Shown here one piece after another: positions 41,938 through 51,951 of a stretch of 64,000 nt of DNA. Source of the stretch: Streptomyces pristinaespiralis (lineage in GTDB: Bacteria > Actinomycetota > Actinomycetes > Streptomycetales > Streptomycetaceae); NCBI RefSeq assembly GCF_001278075.1, contig NZ_CP011340.1:682001-746000 (forward strand). Direction: 5' to 3'. The position numbers and the translations under genes are program-made. Position 1 is the stretch's first letter. Each line of letters opens with the position of its first letter. The notes under the pieces are model-generated. The model saw only the letters and a program-made list of their open reading frames with translations. It was not told the DNA's origin and ran no database searches.

Positions 41938-43545
41938 TCAGGTCCGCAGCCACACCGCCGTGTCCTGCGGCAGCCGTCCGCCGTCGTCCAGCGGGCCGCT
42001 GGCGAGCAGCAGGCGTTCGTGCGGCGGGAGCGGGACGGGCTCCGCGGCGAAGTTCACCACGCACACCAGTCCGCCGGGGCGGGCGAAGGCGAGCACGGAG
42101 GGACCGCCGACGGGCAGCCAGCTGAAGGGTCCGTCCCCGAAGCCGGGTTCGGTGCGGCGCAGCCGCAGGGCTTCCCGGTAGAGGCTGAGCATCGACCCCG
42201 GGTCGCCCGCCTGGCGGTCCGCGGCGTACGTGGCCCAGTCCTCCGGTTGCGGCAGCCACGGTTCGGTCCGGGAGCCGAATCCGCTGTACGGCGCGTCCGC
42301 GCTCCACGGCAGCGGCACCCGACAGCCGTCCCGGCCGGGGTCGGTCCCTCCGGAGCGGTGGTGCATCGGGTCCTGGATGCGGCTCGGCGGGATCTCCGCC
42401 TCCGGCAGGCCGAGCTCCTCGCCCTGGTAGAGGTAGACGGCGCCGGGCAGCGCGAGGGTGAGCAGCGCGGCGGCGCGGGCGCGCCGGGTGCCCAGTCCGA
42501 GGTCGGTGGGTGTGCCGAAGGCCTTGGTGGCGAAGTCGAAGGCGGTGTCCTCGCGGCCGTAGCGGGTCACGGTGCGGGTGACGTCGTGGTTGCACAGCAC
42601 CCAGGTGGCGGGGGCGCCGACGGGCGCGTGCTCGGCGAGTGTGTCGTCGATCGTGCGGCGCAGTCGCCGTGCGTCCCAGGGGCTGCTGAGGAAGTTGAAG
42701 TTGAAGGCGGTGTGCAGTTCGTCGGGGCGCAGGTAGCGGGCGAAGCGCTCGGAGTCGGGGAGCCACACCTCGCCGACGAAGACCGCGCCGTACTCGTCGG
42801 CGACGGCCCGCCAGGAGCGGTAGATGTCGTGGAGTTCGTCGCGGTCGATGTAGGGGTGCGGGTCGCGGCCCTCGACGAAGTCGGCCAGGTCGGGGTCCTT
42901 GGCGGGCAGGGCGGCGGAGTCGATCCGTACGCCCGCCACGCCGCGCTCGAACCAGAAGCGCAGTACGTCCTCGTGTTCCTCGCGGACGGCAGGGTGTGCC
43001 CAGTTCAGGTCGGGCTGCTGGGGTGTGAAGAGGTGCAGGTACCACTCGCCGTCCTCGACCCTGGTCCAGGTGCTGCCGGCGAACTGCGAGGGCCAGTCGT
43101 TGGGCGGCAGTTCGCCGTTCGCGCCGCGCCCGGGGCGGAAGTGGAACAGCTCGCGCTCCGGGCTGCCCGGTCCCGCGGCGAGTGCGGCGCGGAACCAGGC
43201 GTGCTGGTCGGAGACGTGGTTGGGGACGATGTCGACGATGGTGCGGATGTTCAGCTCGCGGGCTTCCGCGATCAGCTTCTCGGCCTCGGCCAGGGTGCCG
43301 AAGGAGGGGTCGATGGTGCGGTAGTCGGCGACGTCGTAGCCGCCGTCGGCCAGTGGCGAGAGGTACCAGGGCGTGAACCAGATCGCGTCGACGCCCAGCT
43401 CGGCCAGATACGGCAGCCTGGCCCGTACGCCGGCGAGGTCCCCGGTGCCGTCGCCGTCGCCGTCGGCGAAGCTGCGCGGGTACACCTGATAGATGGCGGC
43501 ACTTCGCCACCAGTTGTCGGTGCGGTCCGAATGAGGGGCTGCCAC
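41938..43545 (-). CDS. GH13 alpha-glucosidase (oligo-1,6-glucosidase type)
   Basis: A 535-residue cytoplasmic enzyme. Conserved GH13 regions are IVDIVPNHVSD, nucleophile D209 in GVRIDSAALP, acid/base E259 in VGEVWLP and D321 in NHDVTR, with QPDLNW as in alpha-glucosidases. GTG 43545 is used, with AAGGA at 7 bases. It ends an operon with a CUT1 importer that diverges from an alpha-1,3-glucanase, so its natural substrates may be nigerose or nigero-oligosaccharides. Maltose-type substrates are equally allowed by the motifs. Confidence 0.9.
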   Translation of the reverse strand: MAAPHSDRTDNWWRSAAIYQVYPRSFADGDGDGTGDLAGVRARLPYLAELGVDAIWFTPWYLSPLADGGYDVADYRTIDPSFGTLAEAEKLIAEARELNIRTIVDIVPNHVSDQHAWFRAALAAGPGSPERELFHFRPGRGANGELPPNDWPSQFAGSTWTRVEDGEWYLHLFTPQQPDLNWAHPAVREEHEDVLRFWFERGVAGVRIDSAALPAKDPDLADFVEGRDPHPYIDRDELHDIYRSWRAVADEYGAVFVGEVWLPDSERFARYLRPDELHTAFNFNFLSSPWDARRLRRTIDDTLAEHAPVGAPATWVLCNHDVTRTVTRYGREDTAFDFATKAFGTPTDLGLGTRRARAAALLTLALPGAVYLYQGEELGLPEAEIPPSRIQDPMHHRSGGTDPGRDGCRVPLPWSADAPYSGFGSRTEPWLPQPEDWATYAADRQAGDPGSMLSLYREALRLRRTEPGFGDGPFSWLPVGGPSVLAFARPGGLVCVVNFAAEPVPLPPHERLLLASGPLDDGGRLPQDTAVWLRT

Positions 43546-43672
43546 GGGAGGTCCTTTCGGGCAGAGGGTTCTCCGCCGCCGGCCCGGACAGCGAGGCGTC
43601 AAGGACGGGCCGGCGGCGGAGGCTTCATGGGTGAGCGCGGAGGGCGGGGCCGGGAGGCCGGCGCGGGGCAGG

Positions 43673-44548
43673 TCAGCCCTTGAGGCCGCCCGCGGTGAGA
43701 CCGCTCATGATGTTGCGCTGGAAGAGGAGGAAGATGAGCAGCGTCGGTACGGAGGCGATGGTGAGCGCCGCTATCAGGATGTTCTCGGGCACACCGGTGG
43801 ACAGTGAGTAGATGCCGACGTTCAGGGTCTGCTTGCCCGGGTCGGGCAGGGTGAGCATCGGCCAGAGGAAGTCCTTCCAGACGCCGACCACCGCGAAGAT
43901 GGACACGACACCCAGAATGGGCCGGGAGATGGGCAGCACGATCGACCGGAGCGTGCGCATCGGGGAGGCTCCGTCCATGGAGGCCGCGTCGAGCAGCTCC
44001 TTCGGGATGGAGTCGAAGAAGCGCTTGAGCAGGAAGATGTTGAAGGCGTTGGTGACGGACGGCAGCCAGATCGCCCAGGGCGAGTTGAGCAGGTTGCGTT
44101 CGAAGACCGGCACGTCGAGCACGGTCAGGTACTGGGGCACGACGAGCACGGTCGCCGGGATCATGAGCGTGGCGAGCATCATGCCGAGGATCGCCTTGCC
44201 GAAGACCGGCCTGAGCCGGGACAGCGAGTAGGCCGCGGCCACGTCGAGGACCAGCTGGAAGGCGAGGGCCCCGAAGGCGTAGTAGAGGGTGTTGAACAGC
44301 AGCCTGGCCAGGTCCATCACCTCCCAGGCCCGCGAGTAGTTCTCGGCGTGCAGGGAGCCCGGCACCAGGGTCGGCGGGGTCTGGACGACTTCCTGTGTGG
44401 TCTTGAGTCCGCCGGAGACCATCCAGTACAGCGGGCCCAGGAAGACCAGCGTGAACAGGACGACGACCAGGGCGAAGGTGACCCAGTAGAGGACCTTGCC
44501 GCGGGGCCGGGCCAGCTGGGCCGGCGAGATGAGGGTGCGTGTGGTCAT
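43673..44548 (-). CDS. Sugar ABC transporter permease (MalG-like)
   Basis: 291 residues, six membrane helices and the EAA loop PKELLDAASMDGASPMRTLRSIVLP. It lies between the MalF-like gene and the alpha-glucosidase gene on the minus strand. It forms the importer for oligosaccharides released outside the cell. Confidence 0.9.
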   Translation of the reverse strand: MTTRTLISPAQLARPRGKVLYWVTFALVVVLFTLVFLGPLYWMVSGGLKTTQEVVQTPPTLVPGSLHAENYSRAWEVMDLARLLFNTLYYAFGALAFQLVLDVAAAYSLSRLRPVFGKAILGMMLATLMIPATVLVVPQYLTVLDVPVFERNLLNSPWAIWLPSVTNAFNIFLLKRFFDSIPKELLDAASMDGASPMRTLRSIVLPISRPILGVVSIFAVVGVWKDFLWPMLTLPDPGKQTLNVGIYSLSTGVPENILIAALTIASVPTLLIFLLFQRNIMSGLTAGGLKG

Positions 44549-44563
44549 CTGTCGGTCCCCGTC

Positions 44564-45523
44564 CTACTCGTCCTCGGCGCGGCTGAGCTTCACGTACACC
44601 GCCGAGAATCCGGCGAGCAGCACGAGCAGCACCAGGCCGAGCGCCGCCGCGGCGCCGTAGTTGTTGAAGTTGAAGGCGTACTGGTAGATGAGATACACGA
44701 CGGTGGTGGTCGAGCCCTCGGGTCCCGCGCCGCCGGTGAGCAGGAAGGGCTCCACGAACACCTGCATGGTCGCGATGATCTGCATGAGCAGCATCAGCGA
44801 GAGGATGAGCCGGGTCTGCGGGACGGTGACGTGCCAGATCTTCCGCAGGACGCCGGCGCCGTCGAGCTCGGCCGCTTCGTAGAGTTCGCCCGGGATGCCC
44901 TGGAGTGCCGCGAGGTAGATCAGGGTGGCGCCGCCCATGTTCATCCAGGTCGCCGCGATGACGACGGAGAGCATGGAGGTGTCGGGGTCCTGGAGCCATT
45001 GCTGGGCCGGCAGGCCGAAGAATCCGAGGATCTCGTTGAAGAGGCCGTAGCCGGGGTCGTAGAGATACTTGAACAGCAGCACAGAGGCGACCGGCGGCAG
45101 CATCACCGGCAGGTAGACCAGCATGCGCAGGTAGCCCTGGGCGTGGCGGAACTCGTTGAGCACCACCGCGACGAGGAACGGCACGGCGAAGCCGAGGACC
45201 AGCGCGAGGACCGTGAACAGGGCGGTGTTGCGCCAGGCCTGCCAGAAGGCCGGGTCGTTGAAGACGGTGGTGAGGTTGGACCAGCCGGCCCAGGTGGTCC
45301 GCCCGCCCTCCGTCTTCTGGAAGGCGAGGAGGAACTCCCTGACCATCGGGTACCAGGAGAAGAACGAGAAGCAGAGCACGGCGCCGATCAGGAAGCCGTG
45401 GGCCGTGAGATTGCGGCGAAGTGCCTTGGCGAAGCTTCCGCCTCGGGGCCGCGGGACGTCCCCGCGATGCCGCGAGCGGCGGGGCTCGGCCACCTTGTCC
45501 GTGGTCATGGTGGGGGCCGACAT
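44564..45523 (-). CDS. Sugar ABC transporter permease (MalF-like)
   Basis: 319 residues with six membrane helices and the EAA loop PGELYEAAELDGAGVLRKIWHVTVP. AAGGAG precedes the ATG by 6 bases. It stands 15 bases before the MalG-like gene and 111 bases after the binding-protein gene. No ATPase is encoded, so a shared MsiK-like ATPase is implied. Confidence 0.9.
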   Translation of the reverse strand: MSAPTMTTDKVAEPRRSRHRGDVPRPRGGSFAKALRRNLTAHGFLIGAVLCFSFFSWYPMVREFLLAFQKTEGGRTTWAGWSNLTTVFNDPAFWQAWRNTALFTVLALVLGFAVPFLVAVVLNEFRHAQGYLRMLVYLPVMLPPVASVLLFKYLYDPGYGLFNEILGFFGLPAQQWLQDPDTSMLSVVIAATWMNMGGATLIYLAALQGIPGELYEAAELDGAGVLRKIWHVTVPQTRLILSLMLLMQIIATMQVFVEPFLLTGGAGPEGSTTTVVYLIYQYAFNFNNYGAAAALGLVLLVLLAGFSAVYVKLSRAEDE

Positions 45524-45634
45524 AGTTGCTCCTTGGTGCGTCGTGCCGACGTGGCGGTGCCGGCGCGCCGGTTCTCGGGGCCGGCGCGTCGGCGGGGTGC
45601 ACGAGGGCCGGGCGGGGCCCGGTCCCCGTGGCGG

Positions 45635-47050
45635 TCACCCGGTGGCGAGCACCTGGTCGACCTGTGACGCCGCGGTGGCGAGGAGCTTGTCGATGTCGGC
45701 GTCCTCGTTGGTGAGGATGCCGGACATCACGTTGTCGAGGACCTTGTAGATCTCCTGGGCCTTGGGCGGTTCGGCCTTGCCCGGGACCGGGTTGTCCAGA
45801 TACGTCTTGAAGTTGGCGACGGGCATCGTGGCGTGCTGCGCGCGGGCCGCGTCGTCCTTGCTCTTGGACCCGTTGAGCCAGAAGTTGGGCTGCGGGAGTC
45901 CGACCGGCAGCTTGTCCGCCTTGCTGCGGGCCCAGTCGAACTGGCCCTTGCCGACCGTGAGGTTCTTGAAGTTGAGCCAGGCGACGGCGGCCTTGATCTT
46001 GTCGGCGGAGATCCCCTTCTTGATCATGTAGTTGTTGCCGCCGGCCAGTGTGCTGCGCTCACCGGGTATCGGTCCCATGCCGAAGTTCTCGTACGCCGCG
46101 CCGAGTTGCTGAACCATGTAGGTGATGTCGTCGGGGGCGGCCAGGAACATCCCGAGCTTGTCGGAGGCGATCTGCTTCTGGAGGTCGCCCCACTTCAGCA
46201 GCTGGGTCTGCCCCATGCTCCTGTCCTGCCAGCGCATGGCGTGGAGGTTCTCCGCGACCTGCTTGCCGATGTCGTTGTCGAACGCGGCCTTCTTGCCGCT
46301 CGCGTCGACGACGTCGCCGCCGAGGCTGTACATCTGGGCGGTGAAGTGCCAGCCGCCGGTGTTCCCCGCGCTGTACTCGCCGAAGCCGGCGATGCCCTTG
46401 CCCAGTCCCGCGATCTTCTTGGCGGCGGTTCGGACGTCGGCCCAGGTGCGGGGCGGGTTGTCCGGGTCGAGCCCTGCCTGCCGGAAGAGCTTGCGGTTGA
46501 CGAGCAGACCCATCGTGTAGTTGCTGGTGGGCAGGCCGTACAGCTTGCCTTCGTGCTTGAGGGAGTTCAGCACGCCCGGGTCGATGTTCTTCAGCAGCGG
46601 GACGGTCTTGTCGGTGACGTACGCGGTGATGTCCTCGGCGCCGTCGTTGTCCAGCACCTGCGGCAGGTCGGTGAAGTAGGTGTAGAAGACGTCCGGCTGG
46701 GACTTCGCCTTGAGCATGGCGGTGAAGCGCGGCGGTTCGAGGCACTGACCGGGCGTGGAGCGGCCCTCGATCGTGATGTTCGGGTACGTCTTGTTGAACT
46801 CGGCGACGTCTTCCTTCCACTGTTCGAGCTCGGCGGCCTTGGCTGCCGGCGGCATGCAGTCGATCGTGAGGGTCAGCTTCGTCTTCGGGTCGAGCGGAGC
46901 GGCGGGGTCGGAGTTGCCGCCGCTGCCGGATCCGCCGCTGTCGTCGCTGCTGCTGCTCGTACCGCAGGCGGCGAGCGCGGTGAGCGTGAGCGCGGAGACG
47001 AGGGTGACCGCGCCGGCGCGGCGAGAACGACGGAACCGAGCACTTCTCAT
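45635..47050 (-). CDS. Extracellular sugar-binding lipoprotein (CUT1)
   Basis: 471 residues. The signal ends in the lipobox LTALAAC, then a Ser/Gly linker. The family-1 binding-protein fold is seen in EDVAEFNKTYPNITIEG, QPDVFYTYFTD and YGLPTSNYTMGLLVNRKLF. ATG 47050 is chosen because AGGGG lies 8 bases upstream and a full signal peptide follows. It is the first gene of the operon with two permeases and a GH13 enzyme. It diverges from the secreted GH87-type enzyme, whose products are the likely ligands. Confidence 0.9.
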   Translation of the reverse strand: MRSARFRRSRRAGAVTLVSALTLTALAACGTSSSSDDSGGSGSGGNSDPAAPLDPKTKLTLTIDCMPPAAKAAELEQWKEDVAEFNKTYPNITIEGRSTPGQCLEPPRFTAMLKAKSQPDVFYTYFTDLPQVLDNDGAEDITAYVTDKTVPLLKNIDPGVLNSLKHEGKLYGLPTSNYTMGLLVNRKLFRQAGLDPDNPPRTWADVRTAAKKIAGLGKGIAGFGEYSAGNTGGWHFTAQMYSLGGDVVDASGKKAAFDNDIGKQVAENLHAMRWQDRSMGQTQLLKWGDLQKQIASDKLGMFLAAPDDITYMVQQLGAAYENFGMGPIPGERSTLAGGNNYMIKKGISADKIKAAVAWLNFKNLTVGKGQFDWARSKADKLPVGLPQPNFWLNGSKSKDDAARAQHATMPVANFKTYLDNPVPGKAEPPKAQEIYKVLDNVMSGILTNEDADIDKLLATAASQVDQVLATG

Positions 47051-47417
47051 GGATGGTCCCCTTCGGGCATGGACGTGGAAGGCACCCCGCCAGCGATGCG
47101 AGGCGGGCGTCGCACACTCAATCATCACCATCAGGTGAACGCAATATCTCGCGCTTGTTCCGTAATTGATTGACAGTCCATTGCAGGACTTGCCCGCCAC
47201 GCGCGAGGTCTCCTTCTGCGCGCGGGATCCCGGCACTCCACTCCCAGGGGGTCCTGTGCGGGGGATCGCAGGCATGCAAGGACCGTTGACAAACGAACCG
47301 AGCGCTAGAAACCTGTCAGCGCAGTCAGCGCAAACATTCGACTGAATCACTCAAATTCTGTCCCGCGAGCGCTGCACCGGCTCCGGGGCCGCCGCCACCT
47401 ACGGAACCGAGGACACC
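47051..47417. other. Divergent regulatory region between sugar importer and GH87 gene
   Basis: 367 bases, including AT-rich blocks near 47120-47180 and 47285-47360. A TTGACA hexamer at 47286 may be part of the glucanase promoter. No palindrome of the AACGTT type or the ROK type was found. No regulator gene is adjacent, so control must be from a distant protein. Confidence 0.4.
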
Positions 47418-50400
47418 ATGAAACGGAGACTGTTCAGATGGCGACTTCTACCCGTCATGCTCACAGCCGGCCTGGTCGCCGCCGGGCTGCTGCCCGTCGG
47501 CACTGCTCACGCGGCTGATCCGGGCCCCAACCTCGCCCTCGGCAGGACCGCCACCGCGGGCGGCTCCCACGGGTCCTACCCCGCCGCCAACACCACGGAC
47601 GGCAGCCAGCATTCGTACTGGGAGGGTCCGGCGGGCAGCTTCCCGCAGTGGGTCCAGGTCGACCTCGGCAGCCGGACGGACGTGGACCGGGTGGTGCTGA
47701 AGCTGCCCTCCACCTGGGAGGCCCGCACCGAGACGCTCAGCATCCAGGGCAGCGGCGACGGCAGCGCCTTCAGTGCTCTCTCCGCCTCCGCGGCCCGGTC
47801 GTTCAGCCCGTCGCAGACGAACACCGTGGGCATCGACGTCACCGCCGACGACATCCGCTACGTCCGTGTGCACGTCACCGCCAACACCGGCTGGAACGCC
47901 GCGCAGCTCTCCGAGATCGAGGTCTACGGGGAGAGCGGGGACACCGGCAACCCGCCCGCGGACGGTGCCGACCTGGCCCGCGGCAAACCCATCGAGGCGT
48001 CCTCGACGACCCAGACGTATGTCGCGGGCAACGCCAACGACGGCAGTCTCAAGACCTACTGGGAAGCCGGCGGTCATCCGGCCACGCTGACGGTGAAGCT
48101 CGGCGCCAACGCGGACATCGGGGCCGTCGTCGTCAAGCTCGACCCTGATCCCCTATGGGGAGCCCGGACCCAGAGCATCCAGGTGCTCGGGCGTGAGCAG
48201 TCCGCGAGCGGCTTCACCTCGCTGAGGGACCGCGCCGACCACCGCTTCGACCCGTCCACGAACCAGAACACGGTGACCATTCCGGTCAGTGGCCGCTATG
48301 CCGACGTGCAGCTGAAGTTCTTCGGCAACACCGGCGCCCCCGGCGGGCAGGTGGCCGAGTTCCAGGTCATCGGCACCGCGGCACCCAACCCCGACCTCAC
48401 GCTCACCGAGCTGACATGGGCACCGGCCGCCCCCTCGGAGAGGGACGCCGTGACCGTGAACGCCACGGTACGCAACGCCGGTACGGCGCCCGCCGGCGCG
48501 ACCACGCTCGACGTCAGCCTGGAAGGCGTCGTCGCGGGCAGCGCCCCGGTGGGCGCCCTCGCCGCGGGCGCCACGGCCACCGTCGCGGTCGACGTCGGCC
48601 GACGCCCCATGGGCAGGTACACCGTCACGGCCGTGGTCGACCCGACCGACACGATCGTCGAGGCCGACGACACCAACAACAGCCGCACGGCCGCCTCCCA
48701 GCTGGTCGTCGGCCAGAGCCCCGGACCCGATCTGGAGGTCCGTGGCATCACCACCAGCCCGGCGAACCCCGCCGTCGGAGCCCCGGTGAGCTTCACCGTG
48801 GCGGTGCACAACCGCGGCACGACCGCCGTGAACGCCGGCACCGTCACCCGGCTCGTCGCGGGCAGCACCACGCTGAGCGGCACGACCGGCCAGGTCCCCG
48901 CCGGCGGGACGGTCCAGGTACCCATCGGCGGCAGCTGGACCGCCACCAGCGGCGGCGCGACCCTCACCGCCACCGCCGACGCGACGGGCCTGGTCGCCGA
49001 GACCGACGAGAACAACAACGTCTTCGCGCGCTCCGTGGTCGTCGGACGCGGCGCGGCCGTGCCGTACACCGAGTACGAGGCGGAGGACGCCCGTTACGAG
49101 GGCACCCTGCTCACCGCCGACCGGAAGCGCACGTTCGGACACACCAACTTCGCCACCGAGTCCTCCGGCCGCAAGTCGGTGCGGCTGAGCTCCACGGGCC
49201 AGTTCGTCGAGTTCACCTCCACCAACGCGTCCAACTCGATCGTCGTGCGCAACTCCGTCCCCGACGCCCCGGGCGGCGGAGGCGCGGACGCCACCATCAG
49301 TCTCTACGCCGACAACACCTTCGTACGGAAGCTGACCCTCTCCTCCAGACACAGCTGGCTGTACGGCAACACCGACAGCCCCGAAGGGCTGACGAACACC
49401 CCGCAGACCGATGCCAGGCGGCTGTTCGACGAGTCCCACGCACTGCTGTCGCAGACCTATCCGGCCGGTACGAAGTTCCGGTTGCAGCGCGACGCGGGCG
49501 ACTCCGCGGCCTTCTACATCATCGACCTGATCGACCTGGAGCAGGTGGCCCCACCGGCGAGCCGGCCGGCCGAGTGCACCTCGATCACCTCGTACGGAGC
49601 GGTGCCCAACGACGGGATCGACGACACGGACGCCATCCAGCGCGCTGTGACCGCCGACCAGAAGGGTGACATCGGCTGCGTGTGGATCCCGGCGGGGCAG
49701 TGGCGCCAGGAGCAGAAGATCCTCACCGACGACCCGCTCGACCGGGGCACCCACAACCAGGTCGGCATCAGGGACGTCACCGTCCGCGGCGCGGGCATGT
49801 GGCACTCCCAGCTCCACACGCTGACCCCGCCGCACGAGGCGGGCGGCATCAACCACCCCCACGAGGGCAACTTCGGCTTCGACATCGACGACAACACCAA
49901 GATCTCCGACATCGCGATCTTCGGCTCCGGCACCATCCGCGGCGGGGACGGCAACGCGGAGGGCGGTGTCGGTCTCAACGGCCGGTTCGGCAAGAACACC
50001 AAGATCTCCAACGTGTGGATCGAACACGCCAACGTCGGCGTCTGGGTGGGCCGCGACTACTCCAACATCCCCGAGCTGTGGGGCCCGGGCGACGGACTCG
50101 AGTTCAGCGGGATGCGCATCAGGAACACGTACGCCGACGGCATCAACTTCGCCAACGGCACCCGCAACTCGACGGTGTTCAACTCCTCGTTCCGCAACAC
50201 CGGTGACGACGCCCTCGCCGTGTGGGCCAGCCGGTACGTCAAGGATCCCGCCACCGACATCGGCCACGACAACCACTTCCGCAACAACACCGTCCAGCTT
50301 CCGTGGCGGGCCAACGGCATCGCGATCTACGGCGGCTACGGAAACACCATCGAGAACAACCTGATCTCCGACACGATGAACTACCCCGGCATCATGCTGG

Positions 50401-50822
50401 CGACCGACCACGATCCGCTGCCCTTCTCGGGACAGACCCTGATCGCCGGCAACGCGCTGCACCGCACCGGCGGCGCCTTCTGGGGCGAGGCACAGGAGTT
50501 CGGCGCCATCACGCTCTTCGCGGCGGGACAGGACATCCCCGGTGTCACCATCCGGGACACCGAGATCCGCGACTCCACCTACGACGGCATCCAGGTCAAG
50601 TCGGGCGGGGGCGCCGTTCCCGGCGTGCAGATCCGAAACGTCCACATCGACAGGTCCAACAACGGCTCCGGCATCCTGGCGCACGGTGGCGCCCGGGGCA
50701 GCGCGACCCTGACGGACGTGACCATCACGAACTCGGCCGAGGGCGATGTGCTGATCGAACCGGGCTCACAGTTCGTGATCAACGGTGCGCCCGCGGGGGC
50801 GTCGGTGAGGAGGACACGTTGA
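47418..50822 (+). CDS. Secreted multidomain GH87-type alpha-1,3-glucanase/mycodextranase
   Basis: A 1134-residue exported protein. A signal peptide of about 32 residues ends at AHAAD. Two discoidin (F5/8 type C) domains span about 35-170 and 180-320, and two CARDB-like immunoglobulin repeats about 325-540. A carbohydrate-binding-like domain (about 545-720) and a right-handed beta-helix (about 725-1120) follow. The helix has DGINF with D907, then GDD with D930 and D931. This Asp-23-Asp-Asp spacing equals that of the catalytic acids I recall for Paenibacillus GH87 alpha-1,3-glucanase. The likely substrate is fungal alpha-1,3-glucan or nigeran. The neighbouring GH13 enzyme and importer would use the products. 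Confidence 0.85.
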   Translation: MKRRLFRWRLLPVMLTAGLVAAGLLPVGTAHAADPGPNLALGRTATAGGSHGSYPAANTTDGSQHSYWEGPAGSFPQWVQVDLGSRTDVDRVVLKLPSTWEARTETLSIQGSGDGSAFSALSASAARSFSPSQTNTVGIDVTADDIRYVRVHVTANTGWNAAQLSEIEVYGESGDTGNPPADGADLARGKPIEASSTTQTYVAGNANDGSLKTYWEAGGHPATLTVKLGANADIGAVVVKLDPDPLWGARTQSIQVLGREQSASGFTSLRDRADHRFDPSTNQNTVTIPVSGRYADVQLKFFGNTGAPGGQVAEFQVIGTAAPNPDLTLTELTWAPAAPSERDAVTVNATVRNAGTAPAGATTLDVSLEGVVAGSAPVGALAAGATATVAVDVGRRPMGRYTVTAVVDPTDTIVEADDTNNSRTAASQLVVGQSPGPDLEVRGITTSPANPAVGAPVSFTVAVHNRGTTAVNAGTVTRLVAGSTTLSGTTGQVPAGGTVQVPIGGSWTATSGGATLTATADATGLVAETDENNNVFARSVVVGRGAAVPYTEYEAEDARYEGTLLTADRKRTFGHTNFATESSGRKSVRLSSTGQFVEFTSTNASNSIVVRNSVPDAPGGGGADATISLYADNTFVRKLTLSSRHSWLYGNTDSPEGLTNTPQTDARRLFDESHALLSQTYPAGTKFRLQRDAGDSAAFYIIDLIDLEQVAPPASRPAECTSITSYGAVPNDGIDDTDAIQRAVTADQKGDIGCVWIPAGQWRQEQKILTDDPLDRGTHNQVGIRDVTVRGAGMWHSQLHTLTPPHEAGGINHPHEGNFGFDIDDNTKISDIAIFGSGTIRGGDGNAEGGVGLNGRFGKNTKISNVWIEHANVGVWVGRDYSNIPELWGPGDGLEFSGMRIRNTYADGINFANGTRNSTVFNSSFRNTGDDALAVWASRYVKDPATDIGHDNHFRNNTVQLPWRANGIAIYGGYGNTIENNLISDTMNYPGIMLATDHDPLPFSGQTLIAGNALHRTGGAFWGEAQEFGAITLFAAGQDIPGVTIRDTEIRDSTYDGIQVKSGGGAVPGVQIRNVHIDRSNNGSGILAHGGARGSATLTDVTITNSAEGDVLIEPGSQFVINGAPAGASVRRTR

Positions 50823-51135
50823 CCGGCGGGCCGGCCCGGTACTGATCATCGAGGGAGCACTTCCCAGGGACGGCTCGTGGTCCCGGCCGGGGCGTGTGTC
50901 GTGCCGTGTGTCGTGCCGACACATCGCCGGCGCAGCCGGGGCCACGAGCCGGTCCGGCGAGCCCCGCGGGCGGCGGATGCGGGCGCCCGCGCGGGGGTTC
51001 GGTCCACAGTGACGCGAGGAGCCACGTGAGAAGCGGGCGCAACTGGGTACCCGCAGCTCAGCACGGACGGTCCGGTTCACCCGGATCCGTCGCCGTGCCG
51101 AAAGAGGGATCGCCGCAGAACAGAAGGAGGCACTG
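50823..51135. other. Intergenic region after the glucanase gene
   Basis: 313 bases with no convincing gene; the open frames here have no family features. A good ribosome site, AAGGAGG, lies near 51123-51129 just before the next gene. No clear terminator stem was found. Confidence 0.4.
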
Positions 51136-51600
51136 ATGAGCACCGTGAAGGAAGCCGTCGAGGTCGAGGTTCCGGTGCGGACCGCGTACAACCAGTGGAC
51201 CATGTTCGAGGAGTTCCCCCGCTTCATGGAGGGTGTCGAGGAGATCCGGCAGATCGACGACCGCCACAACCACTGGACGACCAAGATCGGCGGCGTGCGT
51301 CGCGAGTTCGACACGGAGATCGTCGACCAGCTCCCGGACGAGCGGATCGCCTGGCGGACCATCAGTGGCGACACACAGCAGAAGGGCACAGTCCGCTTCG
51401 AGCGTGTGGATGACACGCACACCCGGGTGGAGCTGGTCATGGACTTCGAACCGTCCGGTCCGGCGGAGAAGGTCGCCGATGTCACCGGCACCATCGACCG
51501 GCGCGTCAAGGCGGACATGCACAGGTTCAAGGAGTACATCGAGAGCCAGGGCGGGGAGTCCGGCGGCTGGCGCGGCCGGATCGCACCGGGCGACGTGTGA
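51136..51600 (+). CDS. SRPBCC (START/Bet v1-like) family protein
   Basis: 154 residues with a polyketide cyclase/dehydrase-like ligand-binding fold: VPVRTAYNQWTMFEEFPRFMEGVEEI, HNHWTTKIGGVRREFD and GTVRFERVDDTHTRVELVMDFEP. AAGGAGG is 5 bases before the ATG. Proteins of this type are common single-gene stress-induced proteins in Streptomyces. No ligand can be named. Confidence 0.85.
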   Translation: MSTVKEAVEVEVPVRTAYNQWTMFEEFPRFMEGVEEIRQIDDRHNHWTTKIGGVRREFDTEIVDQLPDERIAWRTISGDTQQKGTVRFERVDDTHTRVELVMDFEPSGPAEKVADVTGTIDRRVKADMHRFKEYIESQGGESGGWRGRIAPGDV

Positions 51601-51951
51601 CACCTCGCGTGTGGTGCCCGGCGGCCGCGGACTGACGCGCCCGACGAGGTCGGCGCGTGACCGTGGCGCCGTCGCGCCACCCGGCTCCGCTCCCCCGTAG
51701 ACCGGCGGCCCGCTGCCCACGGGTGCCTCGTGACCGGCCGGCGCGCATCGCGCGCCGGCCGGTTCGCCGTGTCCGGGGCCGGTGGCCGTCAGCCCCTGCC
51801 GGTGACGCTCGGGACCGACCTGGCGGGTCCGCCGCTGGACGGGCCGCACCCCCGAGACTCCCTGGCAAGCGGGACAGCAACGGCAACGAGCGGGACGCAG
51901 CGGCGACAAGAGCCGCTTTCAGGCTCGTCGCCGAGCCGGCCCCGGCGGGAA

